A stretch of DNA of 8,663 nucleotides from Bacillota bacterium (GCA_023388035.1 JAEWGY010000116.1:1-8663), one strand, 5' to 3'; positions 1 to 5,931 are shown, counted from the stretch's first letter. The notes: generated by a model from the sequence alone, not told the origin. Made by a program: numbers and translations.

Positions 1-361
1 TCACTCATCTCACTATATTTATAATTAGATAAAACAAGAGGCAACAAAATATTGTCCTTATTACTAAAACGCTCCAACAAATTAAAATCTTGAAAAACAA
101 ATCCAATTCATTACGACGAAAAGACGTAACACTTTTATGACTAATTTGTGATAAGTCTTGGCCATTAATAATAACACTACCAGCAGAAGGACGATCTAAT
201 GTAGCCAATATATTCAAAAGCGTTGTCTTACCTGCACCAGACTCCCCCATAATAGCAACAAACTCTCCTCTATCAACACTAAAACTAACACTCTCCAAAG
301 CAACCGTTTTATTAATGCTACCATATACTTTCTTTAAATTATCAACTCTTAAAATCTCCAT
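1..361 (-). pseudogene. BceA-like ABC transporter ATP-binding protein, frameshifted and cut by window edge
   Basis: This is the N-terminal part of a MacB/LolD/BceA-class ATPase, which would energise a permease involved in sensing or removing antimicrobial peptides. The start ATG (361-359) follows a strong AGGAGG site 5 nt upstream. The Walker A motif GESGAGKT is at residues 39-46. After residue 86 (FRRNEL) the native frame runs into unrelated residues and stops at TGA 7-5. If one G is restored in the coding strand at about 103-104 (CC on the plus strand, expected CCC), the frame becomes GFVFQDFNLLERFSNKDNIL and stays open to base 1. That gives a normal Q-loop and the usual continuation of the family. 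The gene is therefore broken by a single-base deletion, or the base is a sequencing error. The signature and Walker B motifs lie outside the window. It follows the RR-HK pair, as in Bce modules. Family assignment is firm; the peptide substrate is unknown. Confidence 0.88.
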
Positions 362-387
362 AACGCCTCCTACTAATATTTTATTTT

Positions 388-408
388 AAAAAAGGCACTA
401 ATGCCTTT
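388..408 (-). terminator. Hairpin with T-run between kinase and ABC genes
   Basis: On the minus strand a perfect 7-bp stem (AAAGGCA / TGCCTTT, loop TTAG) is followed directly by a T-run (388-393). It sits 28 nt after the kinase stop and 26 nt before the ATPase start, so it would end or attenuate the regulator-kinase transcript before the transporter genes. The stem has only three G-C pairs, so it may be leaky. Confidence 0.65.
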
Positions 409-436
409 ATTTAAAATTACAAATATTCCATCAAAA

Positions 437-1339
437 CTAACATTTATGTAATATTGACTCGCTAGGAAAAATCAGAGAAACCTTAGTACCACAATTAGTA
501 TCCGACTCAATAACTAACTCAATATTCAAAATTTTAGTTATTTCCTTAACAATATACAAACCAATCCCGCTAGACTTATTATTCAAACCACAATATCCCC
601 GATTAAAAATTTTAGGCAAATCCGATCTCTCAATACCAATACCCGTATCAATAATGCTCAATTTATTCTCTCGTTCTATAAAAACTATCTCTATTTCACC
701 ATTTTTAGTGTACTTAGTCGCATTATTAAGCAATTGTTCAATCACAATACTCAACCAATTATCGTCACTAATAACACTTCGACCAATCTTTTGATATTTT
801 AATACATTTTTGTTATCAATGAATAAAATCGACATTTTTTTCAAATTATCAGTAATAATTTTATCCAAATCGACATAACCAAAATTAAACGTCTGATTAA
901 CATTTTTTAAACGAAAATAATTCAAAGCTAATTGCGTATACTGATCAATATATAATATTTGTTTTTTTAAAGCTATTTTAGAAACATTATTTTGATTTAA
1001 TAATAATTTAGCAGCAGCAATAGGTGTCTTAATTTGATGTAACCATAATAAAAAATAATCATAATCATTTTTATACATCGTCTCTAATTTATGCTCTAAT
1101 TCTTGATTTTGACTAATCAAATAATTTAATCTATCCTTTAATTTTAGCTCGCTTTTAAATAAACTAAATTTAATTAACAACACTATTATTAATATTATTA
1201 AATTGATTTTTAAAGCTAAATAAAATAAATTCAAATCAAGATAACTAACTAAAAATAATATAAAATAAACTATATTAATAAATAAACTAATAATTATTAA
1301 AAAAATATTTGTATTTAAAAAAACTATTACATTTCTCAT
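437..1339 (-). CDS. BceS-like intramembrane-sensing sensor histidine kinase
   Basis: A 300-residue membrane histidine kinase that autophosphorylates and passes phosphate to the regulator encoded just upstream. Two hydrophobic helices (about 11-32 and 37-58) are joined by a loop of only a few residues, so there is no extracellular sensor domain; this is the hallmark of intramembrane-sensing kinases that depend on an ABC transporter for signal input. The H-box HQIKTP starts at H101. The N-box is at 201-210 (NN at 205-206), the G1 box DTGIGI at 231-236, an F box around F245 and the G2 box GIGL at 258-261, so the catalytic core is complete. Start ATG 1339-1337 overlaps the stop of the regulator (shared ATGA, 1336-1339), indicating translational coupling; an AAGGAT site lies within the regulator's last codons. 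Downstream are a hairpin and the transporter ATPase. The family's usual length is about 330 residues, so it is slightly short but whole. Confidence 0.93.
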   Translation of the reverse strand: MRNVIVFLNTNIFLIIISLFINIVYFILFLVSYLDLNLFYLALKINLIILIIVLLIKFSLFKSELKLKDRLNYLISQNQELEHKLETMYKNDYDYFLLWLHQIKTPIAAAKLLLNQNNVSKIALKKQILYIDQYTQLALNYFRLKNVNQTFNFGYVDLDKIITDNLKKMSILFIDNKNVLKYQKIGRSVISDDNWLSIVIEQLLNNATKYTKNGEIEIVFIERENKLSIIDTGIGIERSDLPKIFNRGYCGLNNKSSGIGLYIVKEITKILNIELVIESDTNCGTKVSLIFPSESILHKC

Positions 1340-2019
1340 TTACCAATATCCTTATTCAAATAATAACCCTGGCCCTTTTTAGTCAAAATTAATTTTTCCA
1401 GACCAATAGTATTTAGTTTTTGTCTCAAACGATTAATATTCACAAACAATGTATTTTCATCAATAAAACTAGCATCTTGCCACAAATATTCAACCAACAC
1501 ATTTTTATCACTAATAGCATCTTTATTTTTAAATAAATAACTCAAAATAATATTCTCAGTCTTACTCAATTCAATCTCTTGGCCATTATACGAAATAATA
1601 TTTCGTTCATAATACAAATTAATATTATTAAAAGTCAAAAAATTAAACTCATGAATATAATCATAGCTTCTACGCAAAAGAGCATTAATTTTGGCAATCG
1701 TAATATTTAAATCAATCGGCTTAACTAAATAATCATCTCCACCCTGAGTCAATGCCAGTAATATATCCATTTTCTCTGACTTAGATGAAATAAAAATAAT
1801 CGGCACTTTAGAAACTCTCCTAATTTGATTACACAAATAATAACCATTATTATACGGAAGAAAAATATCTAATAAAATTAAATTAGGCTCATAATCATTT
1901 ATTTCCCTTAAAGGATCAGAAAAATTTTGGCATATAAAAACTTGATAATTCCATGTTTCTAATTCAATTTTTAAGGCATTTGAAATAACCTCATCATCCT
2001 CTATGATATATATTTTCAT
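1336..2019 (-). CDS. BceR-like OmpR-family response regulator
   Basis: A 227-residue DNA-binding response regulator, partner of the overlapping kinase. The receiver domain (about 1-115) has the acidic pocket E7-D8-D9, the phospho-acceptor D51 (LILLDIFLP), S78/S79 and K100 (YLVKP). The winged-helix effector domain (about 128-225) has a recognition helix around 187-203 (ENTLFVNINRLRQKL) and the terminal GQGYYL hairpin. In known Bce systems the regulator activates the adjacent transporter operon. The start is fixed: the acidic pocket needs this N-terminus, and an in-frame TAA (2028-2026) lies 9 nt upstream. There is no Shine-Dalgarno sequence before the ATG, and a good promoter ends only 9 nt away, so the mRNA is probably leaderless. 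It is first in the regulator-kinase transcription unit. Confidence 0.94.
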   Translation of the reverse strand: MKIYIIEDDEVISNALKIELETWNYQVFICQNFSDPLREINDYEPNLILLDIFLPYNNGYYLCNQIRRVSKVPIIFISSKSEKMDILLALTQGGDDYLVKPIDLNITIAKINALLRRSYDYIHEFNFLTFNNINLYYERNIISYNGQEIELSKTENIILSYLFKNKDAISDKNVLVEYLWQDASFIDENTLFVNINRLRQKLNTIGLEKLILTKKGQGYYLNKDIGK

Positions 2020-2028
2020 GATATTTTA

Positions 2029-2057
2029 ATTATCAGTATATTTATAATTTTTGTCAA
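2029..2057 (-). promoter_or_regulatory. Sigma-A promoter of the regulator-kinase operon
   Basis: On the minus strand the -35 box is a perfect TTGACA (2057-2052). It is followed by a 17-bp spacer and a -10 box GATAAT (2034-2029). The -10 box ends 9 nt before the regulator's ATG, which places the expected transcription start at about 2022, 2-4 nt from the start codon. Confidence 0.7.
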
Positions 2058-2080
2058 GTTATTAAACTTAACTTTAAGCT

Positions 2081-2109
2081 AAAAAATGCTCCACAAATAG
2101 CAGAGCATT
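2081..2109 (-). terminator. Rho-independent terminator of the flavin reductase gene
   Basis: On the minus strand AATGCTC (2109-2103) pairs with GAGCATT (2091-2085) around an 11-nt loop and is followed by a T-run (2086-2081). It lies 8 nt after the reductase stop codon and separates that gene from the regulator promoter. Confidence 0.85.
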
Positions 2110-2117
2110 CATAAATG

Positions 2118-3884
2118 TTATTTATTTTCTAACGCTTTAGAAACAGCTTCAATAATTGCCTTAGAAGATAGTGTAGCACCTGAGACAACATCGACATCAA
2201 CAGACTGTTTATTAATAATATTTTTAACAATTATATCTTTAGCAGACTCAAAAAATGTTTCAGTATCATTATGATTTAAAATCTTAATATCAGTAATAGA
2301 ACCATCACTGACAACAACTTCTAATTCCACATCACCATTTCTACCCTTAGCACTAGCCTTAAAAGTTCCATCCTTAAAGTTACCCTTAGCAACCTCATCA
2401 CTTTCTTTTTCAACCAATAATTCAAAAGGCTTAAATCCTTTTGTCTTAGCATACTGTGCAGCATTTAAACCCGCATTACGACCAAAAATCATAATATCAG
2501 CCACGGCATTACCACCCAAACGATTAGCACCATGCAAGCCACCAGTAACCTCACCAGCCGCATACAATCCCTTAATGATAGAACCATCATTTTTAATCAC
2601 TTCATTATTAGTATTAATCTTAATACCACCCATAGTATAATGAACCGCAGGCGAAACCTTAATCAAATAATAAGGTGCTTGATCCAAAGGATTTTCTAAC
2701 CCTTTATCACGCTTAAATTCCTCATCATTTTTAGCAACAACAGCCTTATTCCAAGTCTCTAAAGTAGACTTTAATGCCTTAGCGTCAATATTAGCCGATT
2801 GTGCCAATTCTTCAATAGTATCTTTTTTAGTGATAATACCCAATTCAAAATTTTCCTTAAGAACCTTCATACTGTCTTGAATACGATTATCATATACTAA
2901 ATAAGCCACTTTATCACTTTGTTTTAAAATATCAGCCGATAATACATCTCTAGTCAATAGCTCATTAGTAAATCTTTTACCCTCTTGATTAACCATAATA
3001 GCACCATTACCACGAACAGACTCACTCATTACTGTCTGAGTAGTAACTTCAACCGTCGGATTAGTCTGAATTTGTTCCATATCCACTAATTGAGCACCAA
3101 TCTTTTGAGCCATATCAATACCATCACCAGTTATTCCCGAAGCATTAGTAGTACTAAAACCCTTTAAATCTGAACGATATCTTACAATTTTTTCAGGATT
3201 AGCCCCAAAACCTCCAGTAGCAATAATTACAGCACTAGACCTAAATACTAACTCTTTACCATCAGCATCAATCGCCTTAACACCATTTATATTACCTAAA
3301 TCATCCAACAAAATTTCACTACCCTTGATTTGAGTATAATATTTCAGCTTATCCTTATTTGAATCTAATTGTTTAATTAAAACCGGAACAATAGTAGAAC
3401 CAATCTTAGAACCATCTTTACTACGATGCATTCTCTTAGCACTAGCACCAGCACTCTGAACAACACCGCTCAAATCAATACCCATTGCCTTTAACCACTC
3501 AACAGTAGCAGCCGAATTTTTAGCAAAAAATTCAACTAATGATTTATCATTAATATTTTTACCACCTTTAAGAGTATCCTCAATCATTAATGACACTGAA
3601 TCTTCAATTCCTAACGCTTTTTGAGAACTAGTCTCTGCAGCGTTCAAACCACCCTCAGAACGAGCGGTATTACCACCTAATAAAGGCATTTTTTCCAAAA
3701 TAATAACCGAAGCACCGTTACTAACAGCTTCAATAGCACTAGCCATACCGGCACCACCGCCACCAATAATAACTATATCACTATAAGCATCATAATCTTT
3801 ATTACTAACGTTTTTTTGATTATTAACACTACTACAGCCAACTAAAAGCAAAATTAAACTTAATATCAATAAAATTTTCTTCAT
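2118..3884 (-). CDS. Secreted lipoprotein FAD/FMN reductase, fumarate reductase/flavocytochrome c family
   Basis: A 588-residue extracytoplasmic flavoprotein that likely reduces an activated C=C bond (fumarate, urocanate, acrylate-type or another enoate) as electron acceptor. It has a lipoprotein signal peptide with lipobox LVGC (C17). The FAD domain has GGGGAG at 41-46 and HGANRLGGNA at 451-460. The C-terminal FMN_bind domain (about 503-588) has DVVSGAT at 565-571, the flavin transferase (ApbE) motif, with T571 as probable FMN attachment site. Compared with Shewanella Fcc3, the proton-transfer set E288, R291 and R312 (Fcc3 E378, R381, R402) and substrate residues H415 and R455 (H504, R544) are kept. 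Fcc3 H365 is N275 (QTNPT) and T377 is S287, so the substrate may not be fumarate. Start: ATG 3884 follows AAAGGAGATAAT; a TTG at 3899 is in frame but lies upstream of that site and is rejected. The gene is monocistronic, with its own promoter and terminator. No apbE or electron donor gene lies in the window. Confidence 0.93.
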   Translation of the reverse strand: MKKILLILSLILLLVGCSSVNNQKNVSNKDYDAYSDIVIIGGGGAGMASAIEAVSNGASVIILEKMPLLGGNTARSEGGLNAAETSSQKALGIEDSVSLMIEDTLKGGKNINDKSLVEFFAKNSAATVEWLKAMGIDLSGVVQSAGASAKRMHRSKDGSKIGSTIVPVLIKQLDSNKDKLKYYTQIKGSEILLDDLGNINGVKAIDADGKELVFRSSAVIIATGGFGANPEKIVRYRSDLKGFSTTNASGITGDGIDMAQKIGAQLVDMEQIQTNPTVEVTTQTVMSESVRGNGAIMVNQEGKRFTNELLTRDVLSADILKQSDKVAYLVYDNRIQDSMKVLKENFELGIITKKDTIEELAQSANIDAKALKSTLETWNKAVVAKNDEEFKRDKGLENPLDQAPYYLIKVSPAVHYTMGGIKINTNNEVIKNDGSIIKGLYAAGEVTGGLHGANRLGGNAVADIMIFGRNAGLNAAQYAKTKGFKPFELLVEKESDEVAKGNFKDGTFKASAKGRNGDVELEVVVSDGSITDIKILNHNDTETFFESAKDIIVKNIINKQSVDVDVVSGATLSSKAIIEAVSKALENK

Positions 3885-3911
3885 ATTATCTCCTTTCAAA
3901 TTGTCTTTTAA

Positions 3912-3940
3912 TTTTTACTATATTTTTATTTAACTGTCAA
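3912..3940 (-). promoter_or_regulatory. Probable promoter of the flavin reductase gene
   Basis: On the minus strand TTGACA (3940-3935), a 17-bp spacer and TAAAAA (3917-3912) form a sigma-A-like promoter. It predicts a short leader of about 20 nt containing the AAAGGAG ribosome binding site. The -35 box is perfect; the -10 box is weak. Confidence 0.5.
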
Positions 3941-3968
3941 TTAAGATTATAAAAATGTGTTTGTATTC

Positions 3969-3998
3969 TTTTATTTTATAATTGATTATAAAATAAAA
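3969..3998. promoter_or_regulatory. Perfect 30-bp palindrome upstream of the flavin reductase promoter
   Basis: Two perfect 14-bp arms (TTTTATTTTATAAT and its reverse complement) flank a central TG. The site ends 28 bp upstream of the reductase -35 box. The inner part, TTATAAT-TG-ATTATAA, resembles the PerR/Fur-type 7-1-7 box but has a 2-bp centre. It has no G-C pairs in the stem, so it is a poor terminator and more likely a protein-binding site, if it has a function. Confidence 0.45.
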
Positions 3999-4496
3999 TA
4001 AACTAAAATATCCGTAATAAATTACATTTCGTATAATGTTCAGCATAAACAAAACCTAAAGATAGTGACTATGGAATATAATAATACTCAATAAATTCAA
4101 GAGAAGATAAATATTTAAATACATTCAAAAAAGAATAGCCCCTCAAATTAAAAATGATAAAAAAGCAAAAGTTCGCTATCCTGATACAAGAAAAGTGAAA
4201 CGTAGAAATAATTATAAAACCACATGCGGATTTGAAATGTAGTAATTTTTTAGAACATGTTCATGTTATAAAATAAAATAAGATCATCCAAATTGTTACA
4301 GATAAATAGTTGCACTTTATGTCGATTAAGCTAGTCTTTTTTTGATAAAATATCTCCTTTAAAGGAGATAATTAAGTGCAGCAGCTATTGAAATAAATAA
4401 TTTAGATAAGTATCTTATGTTACATGGTGCTTATAACTATTTTCAAATCATCTATTTTTAATCAATTTAAAATACGCTATGCGATCTATTTTTTTT
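3999..4496. other. Gene-poor junction with degenerate fragments
   Basis: No intact gene is visible in this stretch between the minus-strand block and the plus-strand accessory block. It has three items of note. First, an open fragment at 4111-4242 with no start codon encodes about 43 basic residues (including KVRYPDTRKVKRRNNYKT); I do not recognise it. Second, a perfect 20-bp palindrome lies at 4351-4370. Third, a short open fragment of about 27 residues (including IEINNLDKYLMLHGAYNYF) runs from about 4375 to a TAA near 4460, also unrecognised. A 16-bp string TTATAAAATAAAATAA occurs at 3986-4001 and again at 4266-4281; in such AT-rich DNA this may be chance. Confidence 0.5.
4351..4370. repeat. 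Perfect 20-bp palindrome containing a Shine-Dalgarno sequence
   Basis: TATCTCCTTT is followed directly by its reverse complement AAAGGAGATA. The right arm is a good ribosome binding site, followed at 4376 by GTG, but that frame closes after six codons (stop at 4394-4396). In RNA the left arm could hide the right arm in a 7-bp stem with a 6-nt loop. Either a leftover of a regulated start or a DNA-binding site. Confidence 0.4.
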
Positions 4497-4907
4497 GAGG
4501 TAGTATCTTAACAAAGAACTGAAAGATATGTTCTTTTAACTTAATTTGATATAATCTTATGGATCGGGTATAAGACAAGCTAAGGATGCAATATTAGAAA
4601 ATGAATCTTTTGAGCTTAGATTTTATCCGGATAATGAAGAAGATAACTATACCAATGCGGTTACGGTTGTGAATGAAGAATTTTTGATAGAGTTTAATGG
4701 TAGTACTACCAAAGAAAAAGGTAGTATACAAGAAATGATAATTCTTCTTATAAAAGGAAACCAAGTATAACTACCAAGGAATTATCAAATAAGATTAAAT
4801 AAATAACAACAGAAGGTGTACGTTACCATATAAGGAATCTTAAAGCTTATGGGCTTATCAAAAGATAAGGTTCTACTAAATCAGGTAAATGGGTAGTGAT
4901 GAAATAG
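4497..4907 (+). pseudogene. Decayed AlbA_2/Schlafen-type ATP-binding winged-helix protein (C-terminal half)
   Basis: Only the C-terminal half of this putative regulator is left. From 4510 the frame reads NKELKDMFF-stop-LNLI-stop-SYGSGIRQAKDAI, which matches the conserved HATPase_c_4 stretch FxRLNLIExYGxGI with two codons turned into TAA (4537-4539 and 4552-4554). The frame then continues through about 60 residues to TAA 4768. A one-base deletion near 4747-4749 moves the rest into another frame, which reads KPSITTKELSNKIK, TAA (4800-4802), TTEGVRYHIRNLKAYGLIKR, TAA (4866-4868), GSTKSGKWVVMK, TAG (4905-4907). This is a typical terminal winged helix. A further small indel near 4508-4512 is likely, and the N-terminal AlbA domain is missing. 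The original terminator follows at 4929. It is a member of the same broad family as the intact gene at 6133, but of a different subgroup (different winged-helix sequence). Confidence 0.82.
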
Positions 4908-4928
4908 GGTAAGCAATAACACAGAAGC

Positions 4929-4966
4929 AAAAAGCGACTATAATAAAATCTAGTTGCTTTTTCTTT
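4929..4966 (+). terminator. Rho-independent terminator of the decayed AlbA_2 gene
   Basis: AAAAAGCGACTA (4929-4940) pairs with TAGTTGCTTTTT (4951-4962) with one G-U pair and a 10-nt loop, and is followed by CTTT. The A- and T-rich stem ends make it able to work in both directions. It begins 21 nt after the final stop of the decayed gene. Confidence 0.75.
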
Positions 4967-5020
4967 GAAAAAAGAAGATAAGAATCAGATTAAATTATTT
5001 TTAAAGTATTATAGAGTTAA

Positions 5021-5191
5021 TTAAAAAATATACTTAATAGTGAAATAGAATATCTTGAAACTTTTATAGGTTGTCAAAAAAATCAAAGATACAGCAATGG
5101 AGAACAATATTTTTACAAGATGGTAAATTTTGTATTTGATTTAAGAAAGGATAAAATTAAATTTATAATCAGTAGTTTATTATTAGAATAA
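5021..5191 (+). pseudogene. Unrecognised coding fragment lacking a start
   Basis: A 56-codon open stretch after TAA 5018-5020, ending at TAA 5189-5191. It has coding-like amino-acid content (including SEIEYLETFIGCQKNQRYS and VFDLRKDKIKF) but no ATG, GTG or ribosome binding site at its beginning. I do not recognise a family. It is most likely the C-terminal remnant of a lost gene, located just before the promoter of the small peptide operon. Low confidence that it was ever a gene. Confidence 0.3.
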
Positions 5192-5201
5192 AAGAAAAGT
5201 A

Positions 5202-5230
5202 TTGATTATTTTAATATTTTCAACTAGAAT
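5202..5230 (+). promoter_or_regulatory. Promoter of the signal-peptide / two-TM protein unit
   Basis: TTGATT (5202-5207), a 17-bp spacer and TAGAAT (5225-5230; five of six consensus bases) lie 38 nt upstream of the peptide's ATG. This gives a leader of about 32 nt carrying the purine-rich GAAGGAAGGA ribosome binding site (5251-5260). Confidence 0.6.
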
Positions 5231-5268
5231 ATAAAATATAAATTAATTAAGAAGGAAGGAATATAATT

Positions 5269-5361
5269 ATGAAACTTAATAAAAGCTTCTTTTCCGGATT
5301 TCTTGCGCTATCAATAATGGTAAGCACATTTGCCACATCTTCGGTTAATAAAACTTATTAG
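5269..5361 (+). CDS. 30-residue signal-peptide-only secreted peptide or truncated exported protein
   Basis: A short ORF missed by length cut-offs. It has a strong ribosome binding site (GAAGGAAGGA, 8 nt before ATG) and a good promoter. The N-terminus MKLNK is followed by a hydrophobic core FFSGFLALSIMV (residues 7-18) and STFA, with a plausible signal peptidase cut after A22. This would leave only the octapeptide TSSVNKTY outside the cell. It ends in TAG (5359-5361), and the next ORF continues in the same frame. Two readings are possible: a real tiny secreted or membrane peptide (signal, pheromone-like or leader peptide), or the first part of an exported protein whose body was lost. The intact expression signals favour a functional ORF but do not prove it. 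No family recognised. Confidence 0.5.
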   Translation: MKLNKSFFSGFLALSIMVSTFATSSVNKTY

Positions 5362-5370
5362 GTGGTGCCT

Positions 5371-5544
5371 GTGTTTCGTTTTAGTCCTAGAATTAGACGA
5401 GTATTGCAGTTTATAGTTATATTCATTTGGATTTATTTTGTGCTTCGTGACCTTTACCATCATCGATGGATAGCAGCAATCATAAAATTTTTCTTTTTAG
5501 CAGTGTATATAATTACTTTAGGTGATGAAAATTCTCAAAAGTAA
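5371..5544 (+). CDS. Small two-TM membrane protein
   Basis: A 57-residue protein if it starts at GTG 5371, which has AGGTGG (5360-5365) 5 nt upstream; GTG 5362 is also in frame (60 residues) but lies within that ribosome binding site. It has a basic N-terminus (RFSPRIRR), a first hydrophobic helix (about LQFIVIFIWIYFVL), a short basic loop (RDLYHHRW) and a second helix (about IAAIIKFFFLAVYIITL), then a short acidic/polar tail. The charge pattern suggests a hairpin in the membrane. I do not recognise the family; immunity, toxin or accessory membrane peptides of this size are all possible. It is in the same frame as the preceding signal-peptide ORF, whose TAG overlaps its ribosome binding site, so translation may be coupled. 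A terminator follows at once. Confidence 0.6.
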   Translation: MFRFSPRIRRVLQFIVIFIWIYFVLRDLYHHRWIAAIIKFFFLAVYIITLGDENSQK

Positions 5545-5549
5545 TTACT

Positions 5550-5604
5550 AAACTTTAAAAGTGGTTTACTTCATTATTAATGTTAGTCAATTTTAAAGTT
5601 TTTT
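5550..5604 (+). terminator. Terminator of the small peptide unit
   Basis: AAACTTTAAAA (5550-5560) pairs perfectly over 11 bp with TTTTAAAGTTT (5591-5601) and is followed by TTT. The 30-nt loop is long and the stem is AT-rich, so its strength is uncertain, but it sits 5 nt after the stop codon of the two-TM protein. Confidence 0.6.
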
Positions 5605-5659
5605 CGTAGATAAAATAAATATGAATCAAAGCTAACGTTTATATTGGTTAGAAATTTAT

Positions 5660-5694
5660 AGACGGTTTACTTATGCAAGCGAACCGTCTTTTTA
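5660..5694 (+). terminator. Strong orphan rho-independent terminator
   Basis: AGACGGTT (5660-5667) pairs with AACCGTCT (5682-5689). The inner CTT/AAG pairing closes an ATGC loop, and TTTTT follows. It is among the most GC-rich stems in the window. No ORF is visible between it and the terminator at 5550-5604. Confidence 0.8.
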
Positions 5695-5800
5695 TGTGTA
5701 GAAAAAGATGAGCGAAAAATTATATATCAATCTATCACCTATATAAATTCTATAGCTATATCCCATCTTTTAAAAATCTAACCATAGTATATTTTATAGA

Positions 5801-5831
5801 AGAATACCATTGCATGAGGTATTCTTTTTTT
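5801..5831 (+). terminator. Second orphan rho-independent terminator
   Basis: AGAATACC (5801-5808) pairs perfectly with GGTATTCT (5818-5825) around a 9-nt loop, followed by a run of T. No gene is recognisable between 5695 and 5800. Confidence 0.75.
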
Positions 5832-5922
5832 ATAATTTATCAAGTTTAGATAAAAGAAACTTCTTTAATATTCGACAAGTAAGATAACGCTTATTTAAGA
5901 TCAGGAAAATTCCTTTTAAAAA

Positions 5923-5931
5923 TGCTATAAT
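5923..5931 (+). promoter_or_regulatory. Possible extended -10 promoter before the AlbA_2 gene
   Basis: TGC followed by a perfect TATAAT (5926-5931) makes an extended -10 element. No convincing -35 box lies 17 bp upstream. It would give a leader of roughly 195 nt to the ATG at 6133. It lies after the last terminator of the preceding region, which is where a promoter for this gene is needed. Confidence 0.4.

Noticed and set aside
3885..3899. TTG at 3899 as start of the flavin reductase (593 residues)
   Set aside because: The five extra codons contain the Shine-Dalgarno AAAGGAG itself, and ATG 3884 begins a textbook lipoprotein signal peptide.
4252..4261. GAACATGTTC palindrome as a LexA/SOS box
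   Set aside because: Gram-positive LexA boxes have four bases between GAAC and GTTC; here there are two, and no gene follows.
3986..4281. 16-bp direct repeat TTATAAAATAAAATAA as insertion target duplication
   Set aside because: It is longer than usual target duplications, made only of A and T, and the DNA between carries no mobile-element sequence; chance is enough.
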